DNA from: Corynebacterium sp. | GTDB lineage: Bacteria; Actinomycetota; Actinomycetes; Mycobacteriales; Mycobacteriaceae | NCBI RefSeq assembly: GCF_030532195.1 | Contig: NZ_JAUNLP010000008.1 | Location: forward strand, 40,749 to 104,748 | DNA length: 64,000 nt | Direction of reading: 5' to 3' | Shown: positions 1 to 9,620 of the stretch, piece after piece | Position numbering within the stretch: position 1 is the first letter of the stretch | Layout: every line of letters begins with the position of its first letter | Made by a program: the position numbers and the translations under genes | Notes under the pieces: generated by a model | Seen by the model: only the letters and a program-made list of their open reading frames with translations | The model's database searches: none | What the model was told of the DNA's origin: nothing

Positions 1-3000
1 GGGCTCGGCAGGCCAGCAATCACGCGGCTTGGCGACGGCACTTGCGACTGCACTGGCTGCACCGATTGTCCCGCCTGCGCCATCTTTTCCGACCGCGCGG
101 CCTCCTCAGCCAACTGGGCAATGTTGAGATTGACCTCTCCCAGGCCACCGGTGAGGTCGGCAACCACGGGGCGCACCAGCGCATCCTGCCTGGTCTGTAA
201 ACTGGCCAAATCAATGAGCTGTGCTGCCATTTCCTCCGTGGAGAAGGTACGCACCCCCTTTCCTTCCACTGCAGCGACCAGCGGGTCATTACCACCCATC
301 AGGTTGGTTCCACGAACCCAACCGATATGTGCATGCGCAAGCGTCGTGCGCTGCTTCCACAGCTCCTCCACATTCCAGCGAGCCACCACTGCATCGAGAG
401 CGGCCTTGGCTTCACCGTAGGCACCGTCGCCACCAAAGCGTCCGCGGTTTGGCGAGCCCGGCAGCACAACATGGAGACGATGCGTGAGGTTAGTGTCCCC
501 GCCAAGTGCACAGAGTCCGGCAATGAGCTTTTCCACCGACCACAACAGCAGTCGCATTTGGGTCTCAGCCGCGGGGCCTGCGTCGGCAAGCGAACCGGAC
601 ACAGTCGGAGCGGCAAATGGGAACAGCAGCGTTGGCGTCAATGCTGGCTTGGTAACGACCGTGTCCGCCCCGACTGTCGCGGTTTGCTCAGCACCAATCC
701 ATCTGGTCAGCGTATCTAAGTCCTGAAAGCTGGACAGGTTGGCGGGTATCACCCATAGCTTCGCACCACCGCGCGCATGAGTGCGGTAGAGCTCCTTGTA
801 GAAGGCCAATCGCTGATGGTGGAGCCGAGACGTGGTGGCCACAACAGTTGCGCCCTGGGCGAGCAACTGCGCCATCACGGCAGCGGCGATCGAGTGCGGT
901 GAACCACCGGTGACCACCGCAATATCGCTGCTCATCGAAAGATTTTCCGCTGTCGTGGCAGTCGCTTCGCGGGCTAAGCGTCGATAAGTCGCTGCCAGCT
1001 GAGTCCGTCCAGCCTGGTCGGCCTTGTTTGCCCACCACAATGCCTGGTCGGTGACTGTTTCATGGATACTGCCCGGCGCGACGTGTGCCACATCCTCATC
1101 GGCTGCTGCCCACAGGCGAGCGAGGTCCTCGCGGGAAGTGGCCCAGCGGTCGTCGATAAGCACTGCCTTTTCCGGCGCAAACGCGGGCGTTACCAGCTTT
1201 GGCCAGTCAGCGCCGAGCTCAGCGGTGACAAGATCGATGAGGTTGTCATCGGCGTCCTCGGCATCGACATCGATGGCGCCGGTGAGCTCGTGGCCGAGTT
1301 GCTCCAGAATCGTCCGTGCTGCTGTTGCAAGAATGCCGTTTTGACCTGTGAGTTTATCGGCAAACTCGTTCAGTGCGGTCGAATCCACCAGCCCGGCGCT
1401 GCCCTCATTTATCGATGGCTTGGCGACGGCGATACCTCGTTGCGCGGCAACGGCCATTACCGCGGCATCGCTGAGCTGCTCGAGCTCTGCCACCCCCGTA
1501 GGTGCCGCAGGCGAAAGGTACGCCAGATCGCCGCCACGCAGGGAGGCGCCTTCACGGGCGCCAAGCATAATCTCGGCGCTGACTGCGGTGACCCAACCAT
1601 CTCCCAGTTGCCACTGCCCACGGACATAGTCCTGGATATGGTTCGCGCGAGCGCCAGCTGGACCGGTGATACGGCGCAGGCCATCGGCAATAGCTTCGGT
1701 GAGAACAGGGCCGAAAGCGGTGTATCCCCTGGCCAAGCTATTAATTTTGTCCTTCAGTACCGGAAGTTCGGCATCGGCTGCACCATCGATGGAGCCCAGG
1801 TTGAATTCCACACCGAGATCAAGCAGCAGCTGATTGCGCCGGGAGGAGACACCATCGACCAGCGTCTCAATGGAATCGGCTGCACCCAGCTGATCCGCGC
1901 GCACCTTCGTCCATTGACAGATGAGGATATCCAACGCTTCAGCTGGGCTGATGGTGATATCCGCGATATCTGTGCCTGTCGCTGTTACTGGAGCAGGTGC
2001 TGGCGTTGCTGCCTCGGGCGCCATTTGTGGATTCGGTCGTGGATTCGGGTCCGGTTGCAGGTCGGACTCGGCCTCCGTTACTGCCACCGACTCTTGCTCC
2101 GTCTTTTCCGGCTGAATCTGGTCCCTCATGAACACGGCATCGGCATCACGCTCAAAGTTGAGCACTCGAATGTCCCGGCCGCGGTGACGAGGCAACTGAC
2201 AGGTCCTGGCCGCCAGGTTGGCGAGTGTCGGCGCGGTACCGACACCGATTTCGATAAGGCGGCTGACGCAGAGATCGTCGAAAAGCAGATCTTGCGTTTC
2301 AATCCAGCGCACCGGCGAACAGAACTGCCAGGCCAAAAGTTCGATTAGTAGCGTGCGTGCCAAGTGCGACGGATTGGCGGCGGCAGCGTCAAAGTCAGCG
2401 AGGATGCGCTCGAGAATTTCGGAATCCGCGACATCCGCCATCTGCCGGACAAACTTCTCTGAGAGTTCAAACGAGGTAGCTGTGAGATTCGGGATATAGC
2501 GCCCTACCAGTCGCTTTGAATCGATCTCAGCGGGCAGGAGTCGGTCTAAGTGCGTGCGGAAGGAATCGACACCTTCGCGCAGAACACTGGAGTGGAAAGG
2601 CACATCGATACCCGGGATTCGGACATACCCCTTGCCATCAGAGCTACGACGCGCGCACTGGCTAGCAAGCGCATCAAGTCCCGCAACGGTACCAGCGACG
2701 GCATACTGCTTGCCGGCCAAATTCAGGTTTACGACCTCGAGGAACTCGCCGGTGTCTTTCGACAGACGATTAACAAAGTCCGCAACCTCGTCTTCGCACA
2801 CCCCAATCTTGTCCGGGCGCAGCGCGCACAGGCCATAGTTGGAGCGCCCCTGCTCATCGCGTTCCACCAGCTCATGCATGGTCAGCCCGCGACGATAGAC
2901 AACCTCCAACACCGCATCGGCACTAAGCGCCCCGGCAAAAGCCGCCAGCGCGTTGTACTCGCCGACTGAGTGCCCAGCAAAGTGCGCCGCTTCATCTAAC

Positions 3001-6000
3001 AGTCCCGCTTCCCGTAGCTCTGCAACCTGTGCCAGCCCTAACGTGGCCATCGCGACCTGCGTAAACTGCGTCAGATTCAGCACTCCATCCGGGTGGAAAT
3101 AGCGCACGCCATCGACAACGACCTCGGTGGGATTATCCCGGACAATGGCCACCACAGAAAAGCCGAGCTTCTCACGCGTGACCGCATCAGCCCGGTCCCA
3201 CACGCGCCGAGCCGCCGCACTGCGGGTGCGGGCAGCCAGGCCCATGCCCTGCGACTGAATGCCTTGGCCGGGGAATACATATGCCGTCGTCGGTGCTGCA
3301 ATCACCGCGGTCGCCGTCAAAACCAGCTCACCGTCCACCGTGGCCGTTACCTCTCGAACCTCACCGGCACCTGGACGGTCATCTACGCCACGTCGCTCCA
3401 CGACAAAATCCACCTTCTGCCCCGGCAGCACTGGGCTGAGCATCGTCGCCGTGAACTCGACGATGCGGTTGCCCAGCCCCGCTTCCGCAGTGGCCATCGC
3501 TGCATGCTCAGCCATCGCAGACAGCCACATGCCGTGGACAATCACCCCAGGAAGCCCGGCCAGCGCTGCCGCCCGGGAATCAACGTGGATTGGATTGCGA
3601 TCACCGGTCACACAGCTAAACGGCTCCATCGCACCTGGCGCACTGACGCTCAACGCCCCGCGGAAACTGCGCGGCGTATCTGTCACTGTTGGGAATGGCA
3701 CAGTATTCGTCTTCGCCGTTGCCACACCATTTCGGCCGCGAATGGCAAAGCGCTCACTGAGCGTCGCAATCGCGTCTCCGCCATCACGAATCTCCGCGCG
3801 GACAACAATGACTCGACCAAGGTCAGTATCGACGACTTCGTCGACACGTGCACTGACTCGCAGCGTTGTTTCCTCTCGCGGCAGCGTTCCAAGCAGACGG
3901 ATGTGATGCTCCAGGTGCACCAGTGCGAGCATGCCTTCGACAACATCAATGCCCGTCTCCGTGCGCGCCTGCGCAACGGCCGCAAAAATCGCCGGCCACG
4001 CATGTCCGACCAGCACATCCGGCACCGTCTCCTGCCGCTTACCGCTGAACGCCCCAATGGTCACCGCGTCATAGTCCGCCACCGCCATTGGGTCCCACGC
4101 GGAGTCCCACACCGCTACCCCATCGACAACATCCGCCAGCTGCCCGCCTGCGGCAATCCGCGTGAGCTCCCGCATCGCCGCCGTCGCATCTGCGTGCGTT
4201 ACGACGGGCACAGCGCCCATAGCCTCACTTTGATACATGCGAATTCGCAGTGCCGTGTCCTCGCCTATCGCATCCGGCAGCGGTACCGACAACTGCGCCC
4301 ACGCCACGTTTTCGCCTACCTCACCGGCGCTGTCACCAGCCTCGATGATCTCTACAATGGCACCGGTGCCCGGGTGCTCCAGACGTTGCGAGCCCAGCGC
4401 CTCGCTGTCGTCAGAGACACACACCCACTCGTTCTCTGGCCCCAGCGTCAGTGCGGGATTGGGTTGCTGGCGACCGGCCCACCAGATCACCGGCGCCTCA
4501 AGCATCCTGCTGAGGGCATCAACAGGCGCGCCGGGCAGATAGCCGGTTTCCATCAGTGCCTGAGCGGTGGCTTTTTCAAAGCGACCCAGAATCTCGGCGA
4601 CGGGTTCATTGGCGCGGTCAATGCCTGCGACTGCCTGCGGACCAGGGATGATGCACACGGCATCGGCATCATAACGGGAGTCGTGCGCTTGCCACAGTGA
4701 ATCCGAACGCCACCAGCGGCGCACATCAGCATCGATAACCGGGACAAATGGCACCGGCTTGCCAGGCGTGCGGCAGGCTTCGGTGATAAAGAAGGTGACA
4801 TCAGCTGGGTGAAGGCGAATGTCCAGGTTCAGCAGGTCAGACAACCGAGCAAGTTCCTCGCGCGGCTTGGTGCGCAAGCTTTCGCCGTCGGCAAGCGCGT
4901 CGAATGTGCCCTCATCGACCGAATGCAAGCGCGCCTCTGTCCGATCGACGATGGTGACAAAACGTGTTGCCCACGTCGGATCGATGAACGTTCCGCCTGG
5001 CGCGCATAGGTCGAGATAGCGATGCAGCAGCTCGGCGTAGGTCATGGTGTCGACATCGCCGAAGTAGGGCTTGGCGGTGGCGTTGATGGCGGCAATGATG
5101 TCCTCGCGGCGTGCGTGCACAGCCTCGGTGTCACCTGCGACGGCATCGAGCAAGCGGCCGGCACGGGCGGCGGCGTTGTCGATCTCATGGATGTCGGCGC
5201 CTAGCTGGCTGCGCCCCGAAGCCATGCCATCGGCAGCGCTACCAGCAGGAATCCAATTGTCGGTGCCTGAGGTGTCCACGAGCATCTGCTTGACCGACTC
5301 CGATGCCGTTGACTCCTTGGCAGCCATCGCGGCGGTGCCAATAATGATGGCATCAACTGGCATAGGAGCCAGGCCATAGCGCGTCGACCAGGTGCCCATC
5401 AGGTACTCGCGAGCTTGCTCTGGTTTGCCAATGCCACCCCCGACCGCCAGCACGACATCGCGGGTGCGAATCTTCGCGTAGGTGTCAATCAGCAGGTCAT
5501 CGAGGTCTTCCCAGGAATGGTGGCCTCCCGCACGCCCACCTTCGACCTGCATGATGATTGGATACGCCGTGCCCTGCTCTGCCAGTGCATCCGCGATCTT
5601 CAGCACGGACTCAATTTGCGCGGTCGTGCCCGGCTTAAACGAAATGTGCGGGATACCACCGGCACGCAGTTGCTGAACAAGCGCTACGGCTTCATCGACC
5701 TCTGGAATTCCGGCCGAGATCGTCACTCCGTCAATCGGACATCCAGCCGCAACCGCACGCGGCAGCAAACGACGCCCGCCAATGTGCAATCCCCACAGGT
5801 ACGGGTCCAAAAACATGGTGTTGAACTGTGCACTGCGACCCTCTTTAAGAAGCTCGGACAGGCGTTGCACGTTGGCCTCAAAAATCTCGGGCGTGACTTG
5901 TCCGCCGCCGGCGAGCTCCGCCCAAAAGCCGGCATTCGCTGCAGCTGCGACGATTTCCGGATCCACCGTGGTCGGAGTCATGCCACCGAGCAGAATTGGC

Positions 6001-7127
6001 GAGCGCCCAGTGAGCCGGGTGAATTTTGTCTCTACCCGAGGCTTCTCACCCACCACCAGGCGCGGCGCAAAGACTCGCCACGGCTGCGGGTGCTCAATCT
6101 CCGATTCAAAGAGCGACCGCTGCCCCGCCGCCGTCGCCGCAGGAATCACCGCAACGCCGTAGCCTTCGGCGTTGTCCTCCGTCAGCTTGACGACGCCCGT
6201 GTGTGGCCCCAAATCCACAATCGTGGTAGCCCCTTGATCGATGAGCCTGCGCACGTCGGCATTCCAATCGCAGGGATCGACCAAAATTGTGCGAGCGAGC
6301 CTGTCCGCCACGTTGGTATCCAGCCCAATGAGCTTGGCTTTCTCCCCCACCCACGCGACTGCAGGTGCGAGTGCTGGGTGGTGGAACGCTCCGCTGACTG
6401 GCAAGACGGTACACTCGACGCTCTTGTTCTTTTGGTTGGGTGCCGCGGACTCCCTCCCTTCCGTGAGCTGCTCTTTCAGCTGGTCCAGCTCTGCCTGTGG
6501 GCCAACGACGACGTTGGTGGTGCGGGTGTTTTTCAGGCCAATGACGCAACTCTCCGGCAGCTGAGGCTGGAGTTCCTCAGCCGTTAGACCGGAAATACTC
6601 ATCATCGGCGAGTGACCGAATCCAGCGACGCGGGTGCCGCGGGCACAGGCCACACCGATCAGGCGAGACAGCGCGAGAATCTCGGCTGTCTGTTCTGGGC
6701 GCGCGGCGATTTCCGCAGCCAGCACTCCCTGCGAGTGCCCGGCTACCGCCACGGCATCTGCCACATATATTCCCTGCGCTGCCAGTTGTTCGATGATGCC
6801 CAACTGTGCCAGGACAATGCCGGGGACGCTGACGGCAGGATTGGTGAGATCTGCTGCAATCGGTTCATCCGTGACCAGAGCGGTTGCCCAACCAATTGGG
6901 TCAAAGCCTGCAGGGAGCTGGCCGGCGAGATCGTCGTAAAGCGGTGCGAGCAATTCCTCAGCGCGGTTGCAGATATCCCGGAGGCTGTGTGCGGTTCCGC
7001 TGGCCAAGGCGTTTGCGAGTGTGTCCAGCCAGGGACGTGATTGACCGGCGAAAGTAACTGCAAAAGTACCGAGGTTTGGCACGGCTGGGGTGGTCGTGCG
7101 CGAGGCGTCGAGCATTTCGAATTTCAC
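1..7127 (-). CDS. fas: Type I fatty acid synthase, partial (C-terminus beyond left edge)
   Basis: Multifunctional cytosolic enzyme that builds long-chain acyl-CoA from acetyl- and malonyl-CoA. About 2,375 codons are visible and the frame is unbroken; family members run to about 3,000 residues. Domains in order: acetyltransferase with GHSQG (Ser132); FMN enoyl reductase about residues 380-800; hot-dog dehydratase with GDRNPIHVD (Asp1176, His1181); malonyl/palmitoyl transferase with FPGQG (from 1285) and GHSVGE (Ser1387); ACP with the phosphopantetheine serine at 1761 (codon 1845-1847); ketoreductase starting near residue 2070 with VTGG. The ketosynthase is off the window. The start is GTG 7127, with AAGGA about 10 nt upstream; ATG 7115 is an alternative. 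An inverted repeat and a CRP/GlxR-like site lie upstream. Confidence 0.96.
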   Translation of the reverse strand, partial: MKFEMLDASRTTTPAVPNLGTFAVTFAGQSRPWLDTLANALASGTAHSLRDICNRAEELLAPLYDDLAGQLPAGFDPIGWATALVTDEPIAADLTNPAVSVPGIVLAQLGIIEQLAAQGIYVADAVAVAGHSQGVLAAEIAARPEQTAEILALSRLIGVACARGTRVAGFGHSPMMSISGLTAEELQPQLPESCVIGLKNTRTTNVVVGPQAELDQLKEQLTEGRESAAPNQKNKSVECTVLPVSGAFHHPALAPAVAWVGEKAKLIGLDTNVADRLARTILVDPCDWNADVRRLIDQGATTIVDLGPHTGVVKLTEDNAEGYGVAVIPAATAAGQRSLFESEIEHPQPWRVFAPRLVVGEKPRVETKFTRLTGRSPILLGGMTPTTVDPEIVAAAANAGFWAELAGGGQVTPEIFEANVQRLSELLKEGRSAQFNTMFLDPYLWGLHIGGRRLLPRAVAAGCPIDGVTISAGIPEVDEAVALVQQLRAGGIPHISFKPGTTAQIESVLKIADALAEQGTAYPIIMQVEGGRAGGHHSWEDLDDLLIDTYAKIRTRDVVLAVGGGIGKPEQAREYLMGTWSTRYGLAPMPVDAIIIGTAAMAAKESTASESVKQMLVDTSGTDNWIPAGSAADGMASGRSQLGADIHEIDNAAARAGRLLDAVAGDTEAVHARREDIIAAINATAKPYFGDVDTMTYAELLHRYLDLCAPGGTFIDPTWATRFVTIVDRTEARLHSVDEGTFDALADGESLRTKPREELARLSDLLNLDIRLHPADVTFFITEACRTPGKPVPFVPVIDADVRRWWRSDSLWQAHDSRYDADAVCIIPGPQAVAGIDRANEPVAEILGRFEKATAQALMETGYLPGAPVDALSRMLEAPVIWWAGRQQPNPALTLGPENEWVCVSDDSEALGSQRLEHPGTGAIVEIIEAGDSAGEVGENVAWAQLSVPLPDAIGEDTALRIRMYQSEAMGAVPVVTHADATAAMRELTRIAAGGQLADVVDGVAVWDSAWDPMAVADYDAVTIGAFSGKRQETVPDVLVGHAWPAIFAAVAQARTETGIDVVEGMLALVHLEHHIRLLGTLPREETTLRVSARVDEVVDTDLGRVIVVRAEIRDGGDAIATLSERFAIRGRNGVATAKTNTVPFPTVTDTPRSFRGALSVSAPGAMEPFSCVTGDRNPIHVDSRAAALAGLPGVIVHGMWLSAMAEHAAMATAEAGLGNRIVEFTATMLSPVLPGQKVDFVVERRGVDDRPGAGEVREVTATVDGELVLTATAVIAAPTTAYVFPGQGIQSQGMGLAARTRSAAARRVWDRADAVTREKLGFSVVAIVRDNPTEVVVDGVRYFHPDGVLNLTQFTQVAMATLGLAQVAELREAGLLDEAAHFAGHSVGEYNALAAFAGALSADAVLEVVYRRGLTMHELVERDEQGRSNYGLCALRPDKIGVCEDEVADFVNRLSKDTGEFLEVVNLNLAGKQYAVAGTVAGLDALASQCARRSSDGKGYVRIPGIDVPFHSSVLREGVDSFRTHLDRLLPAEIDSKRLVGRYIPNLTATSFELSEKFVRQMADVADSEILERILADFDAAAANPSHLARTLLIELLAWQFCSPVRWIETQDLLFDDLCVSRLIEIGVGTAPTLANLAARTCQLPRHRGRDIRVLNFERDADAVFMRDQIQPEKTEQESVAVTEAESDLQPDPNPRPNPQMAPEAATPAPAPVTATGTDIADITISPAEALDILICQWTKVRADQLGAADSIETLVDGVSSRRNQLLLDLGVEFNLGSIDGAADAELPVLKDKINSLARGYTAFGPVLTEAIADGLRRITGPAGARANHIQDYVRGQWQLGDGWVTAVSAEIMLGAREGASLRGGDLAYLSPAAPTGVAELEQLSDAAVMAVAAQRGIAVAKPSINEGSAGLVDSTALNEFADKLTGQNGILATAARTILEQLGHELTGAIDVDAEDADDNLIDLVTAELGADWPKLVTPAFAPEKAVLIDDRWATSREDLARLWAAADEDVAHVAPGSIHETVTDQALWWANKADQAGRTQLAATYRRLAREATATTAENLSMSSDIAVVTGGSPHSIAAAVMAQLLAQGATVVATTSRLHHQRLAFYKELYRTHARGGAKLWVIPANLSSFQDLDTLTRWIGAEQTATVGADTVVTKPALTPTLLFPFAAPTVSGSLADAGPAAETQMRLLLWSVEKLIAGLCALGGDTNLTHRLHVVLPGSPNRGRFGGDGAYGEAKAALDAVVARWNVEELWKQRTTLAHAHIGWVRGTNLMGGNDPLVAAVEGKGVRTFSTEEMAAQLIDLASLQTRQDALVRPVVADLTGGLGEVNLNIAQLAEEAARSEKMAQAGQSVQPVQSQVPSPSRVIAGLPS

Positions 7128-7160
7128 GTGGCTGAGGTCCTTGTCTTTTGAAGTATGAGA

Positions 7161-7181
7161 CGGAAACTGATTTTGTTTCCG
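7161..7181. promoter_or_regulatory. Inverted repeat before fas, operator candidate
   Basis: CGGAAAC, a 7-nt spacer, then GTTTCCG: perfect 7-bp arms ending about 34 nt before the fas GTG start. The 21-bp span suits a dimeric TetR-type repressor. In C. glutamicum the TetR-type regulator FasR controls fatty acid synthase genes, but I cannot confirm from memory that this matches its site. Confidence 0.5.
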
Positions 7182-7456
7182 AATCCTTGTCAGGACACTA
7201 TGCCACAAATCATGAGGGATTCATCATGTTTTGTTGTGGCGGGTACGCGATAAGAACATCAGGTAGCAACGCAACTACATAGGAAGGCCCACATGGACGA
7301 GCACACCAGTTAGAGGGCGAAAGGTTTTGTCAGGGGAATGATTTCCGCAGGTAGGAAACAGTGTTCCCCGCCGGGATGTTTTACGCGACCATCGCCGGGA
7401 GAGTTGTCATTACGGCAAAGGGAGACACAAAAATAGTGCCACTACCTACGATGTTT

Positions 7457-7472
7457 CGTGATGAACATCACA
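7457..7472. promoter_or_regulatory. CRP/GlxR-like binding site
   Basis: The sequence cGTGA-TGAACA-TCACa matches the GTGA-N6-TCAC core of CRP-family sites, as used by GlxR in corynebacteria. It lies about 330 nt upstream of fas and just downstream of the small hypothetical gene. Whether it acts on fas is inference. Confidence 0.45.
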
Positions 7473-7511
7473 GATATGGCACGTGTGCAGCCTATGAAAA
7501 TATGGCCTTAG

Positions 7512-7709
7512 TTAGTCGCCGAGTGCGTCCAAAATCGCGGACTCCGCTTCCGCTAAGCGGCGCTCGGACTCCTCAACATCCTGCTGCGACTTACCGTTGC
7601 GAACAACATTGCCGTCAAAAACTGCGCAGGGGTCATCGCTGACGACGGTGTCATCGGGAACAATTCCGCGTCGCGCCATGTATTCATCCAAGTGCATTGA
7701 GATGCTCAT
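7512..7709 (-). CDS. Small hypothetical protein (65 aa)
   Basis: I do not recognise this protein. It is acidic, 65 residues, with one cysteine (residue 28) and a C-terminal third rich in Glu, Ala and Leu that is probably a single amphipathic helix. There is no signal peptide or membrane segment. The gene looks real: ATG 7709 is preceded by GGGAGG at good spacing. It is the nearest gene upstream of fas on the same strand, but the 384-nt gap argues against simple co-transcription. Confidence 0.65.
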   Translation of the reverse strand: MSISMHLDEYMARRGIVPDDTVVSDDPCAVFDGNVVRNGKSQQDVEESERRLAEAESAILDALGD

Positions 7710-7816
7710 TATTGCCTCCCTGCCCTTATTAAATGAGGTTGGTAGTTCTCCTGCAAATTGCCGCAGCTGGCGTAAATCTGCCTTAGGCGCGGGTAGAGAC
7801 GTGCCGAAAAATAAAA

Positions 7817-7845
7817 CACCCCGTGACCTGCATAGTCACGGGGTG
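7817..7845 (-). terminator. Rho-independent terminator of tRNA-Leu
   Basis: Perfect 11-bp stem (CACCCCGTGAC / GTCACGGGGTG) with a 7-nt loop, followed on the minus strand by TTTTATTTTT. It sits directly downstream of tRNA-Leu. Confidence 0.9.
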
Positions 7846-7853
7846 AAATACTG

Positions 7854-7935
<82 letters not shown>

Positions 7936-8086
7936 TCGTCGAAAAGAAGCCACGATGAGTAATTCATCACAACCCTTTTGGACTGTACACACTTTATCGA
8001 GTTAAGACCAGATTTCCTAATGCCCTAATAACAGGCCCGCTAAACGACGCTGGCTAGGCAAGACTCTCACTGGCTATGGTGGTTAT

Positions 8087-8479
8087 GTGTCCACTTCGAA
8101 GCATGACAATGTCACCGACAAGCCTAAAAAGATTCCTACCCGCACGCGGGTAGTTCAGCTGATCTTTCTCGTCATCGCCGTCGGTGCTACTTTCGCGCTC
8201 GCTTATTGGCAATTCAGCCGGTGGAACACGACTAGCTCGTTCCAAAACTTGGGTTATGCGCTACAGTGGCCAGCCTTTGGCCTGTTCTTCATCTGGGCCT
8301 ACCGCAAGTACATGGAATACGAGCGCGAACGACTAGAGGGCAACGACGAAGCTGCGCATGTCGTGCGTGACGACGTAATGACTGAGATTCCGGACGAGTT
8401 CCTGCCAACGAACCCGGATGGTTCTCGAAAAGAGCCACACCCTGACCAGGCAAGCTCGGCCGACAGCGCTAATTCCTAG
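8087..8479 (+). CDS. Small membrane protein, Rv1343c-position
   Basis: 130 residues with a basic N-terminus, two hydrophobic stretches (about residues 22-42 and 56-71) and an acidic, proline-rich hydrophilic tail. Function unknown. It sits just before a DUF3817 protein in a block that follows M. tuberculosis order, so it is probably the positional counterpart of Rv1343c (LprD), although I see no lipobox. The start is GTG 8087. TATGGT ends 6 nt before it and no ribosome binding site is present, consistent with a leaderless transcript. Confidence 0.8.
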   Translation: MSTSKHDNVTDKPKKIPTRTRVVQLIFLVIAVGATFALAYWQFSRWNTTSSFQNLGYALQWPAFGLFFIWAYRKYMEYERERLEGNDEAAHVVRDDVMTEIPDEFLPTNPDGSRKEPHPDQASSADSANS

Positions 8480-8516
8480 GTGACTTCACCACTTACTTTT
8501 TAGAAAAGGACTTTTA

Positions 8517-8870
8517 GTGACCAACATCAACCCAGATCGTCAACAGCGTGTGAAGAAGGCACTGACATTTTTCTCGATTACTGCCTACTTCACCGGCGTG
8601 ATGCTGCTCGCACTTGTCGGCGCAATGATTTACCGCTACGGCATTTTGGGCGACACCGGTGAGTCGCCACGATGGTTCTTCACCATCGCCCAGGTTCACG
8701 GCTTTGGCTACATGGCGTTCCTGATTGCCACCGTGAACCTGGGCACCAAGGCCCGCTGGGAGCCTGCCAAGTGGATCATCACCGCACTCGGCGGTGTTGT
8801 CCCGTTCCTGTCCTTCTTCGTTGAAAAGAAGCGCCGCGACGAGGTCGCCGAAACCTTCCAGCTGAAATAA
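8517..8870 (+). CDS. DUF3817 integral membrane protein
   Basis: 117 residues with three hydrophobic segments (about 15-40, 58-76 and 86-101), matching the DUF3817 family (compare Rv1342c). The family is membrane-embedded and uncharacterised. Conserved features include a Tyr/Gly-rich second helix starting with VHGFGYM and a basic Lys/Arg cytoplasmic tail. GTG 8517 follows an AAAAGGA element. It lies 37 nt after the preceding membrane-protein gene on the same strand, so the two are probably co-transcribed. Confidence 0.85.
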   Translation: MTNINPDRQQRVKKALTFFSITAYFTGVMLLALVGAMIYRYGILGDTGESPRWFFTIAQVHGFGYMAFLIATVNLGTKARWEPAKWIITALGGVVPFLSFFVEKKRRDEVAETFQLK

Positions 8871-8918
8871 GGCCGCTGCCGCTTTAGCGGCTACGGCAAC
8901 GGTTAAGCCGGACGCCGC

Positions 8919-9620
8919 TTAGGCGAATTCCGGCAGTCCAGCCAGAATCTTGAGCGCCGAAGCCAGCGCACGCAATGCACGCCCCCTGTGGCTGTGTGCG
9001 TCCTTGGTTTCGGCGCTTAGCTGTGCTGCGGACAAAGTGCCCTCAGCATTACCGCCCTCACCCACCTCCGGTGCAAAGATTGGGTCGTAGCCAAAGCCAT
9101 TTTCGCCGATAGGCTCACGCAGAAGCTTGCCCGGCCAGCGGCCCTCCACAAACAGCAAGAGGTTGCCGGAATCATCGATGACCGCCGGGAAACCGGCGTC
9201 GGAAAGCGCGGCCGGTACCTTGCCGACACCCGGAATCACCAGCGCGCAGGCACTGCGGAAGGAAGCACCGCGGCGCTCATCTGGGCAGTCAGCCATCTGC
9301 GCTAGCAGCAGCTTATTGTTTGCGGCATCGTCACCATGAGCGCCCGACCAGCGGGCAGACAGCACACCCGGCATTCCGTTGAGCTCATCGACGCTGAGGC
9401 CAGAGTCATCCGCCAAACAGGCAAGACCGGTATGGCGAGCACCCTCGAGTGCCTTCAGATGGGCGTTGTCGACAAAAGTGCGACCGGTTTCCGGCTTTTC
9501 TTCGTATTCTTCGACGTCGCGGAGCGACAGCAGCTCAATCGAGTCGATGTTCTCGGCCTTCAAAATACGGTCGAGTTCTTCCAGCTTCTTGGCATTGCGC
9601 GTAGCAACTAGCAGCTTCAC
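8919..9620 (-). CDS. rdgB: Non-canonical purine NTP pyrophosphatase (RdgB/HAM1)
   Basis: Hydrolyses dITP, ITP and XTP to the monophosphate plus pyrophosphate, clearing deaminated purines from the nucleotide pool. Diagnostic features are [12 protein letters not shown] at residues 5-16 for substrate binding, the catalytic ADDSGL around Asp71-Asp72, and [11 protein letters not shown] farther on. At 233 residues it is slightly longer than E. coli RdgB, with extra residues around 135-165. The GTG start (9620) overlaps the rph stop by 4 nt (GTGA), so it is translationally coupled to rph. Confidence 0.96.
   Translation of the reverse strand: MKLLVATRNAKKLEELDRILKAENIDSIELLSLRDVEEYEEKPETGRTFVDNAHLKALEGARHTGLACLADDSGLSVDELNGMPGVLSARWSGAHGDDAANNKLLLAQMADCPDERRGASFRSACALVIPGVGKVPAALSDAGFPAVIDDSGNLLLFVEGRWPGKLLREPIGENGFGYDPIFAPEVGEGGNAEGTLSAAQLSAETKDAHSHRGRALRALASALKILAGLPEFA

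Larger units (their letters stand above)
7128..7511 (-). promoter_or_regulatory. fas upstream region (384 nt, no gene)
   Basis: Non-coding gap between the 65-residue hypothetical gene and fas, both on the minus strand. It holds a perfect 7-bp inverted repeat close to the fas start and a CRP/GlxR-like palindrome farther upstream. I could not assign a confident -10/-35 pair. Its length suggests fas is transcribed from its own regulated promoter. Confidence 0.6.

Noticed and set aside
1062..2348. Long open frame on the plus strand within fas
   Set aside because: It is the antisense of the FAS coding strand; its translation has no recognisable domain and no ribosome binding site. Similar long frames at 3093-4700 and 5415-6587 were also set aside.
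8871..8918. Terminator between the DUF3817 gene and rdgB
   Set aside because: GCCGC-TTTA-GCGGC is only a 5-bp stem without a T-run; too weak to annotate with confidence.
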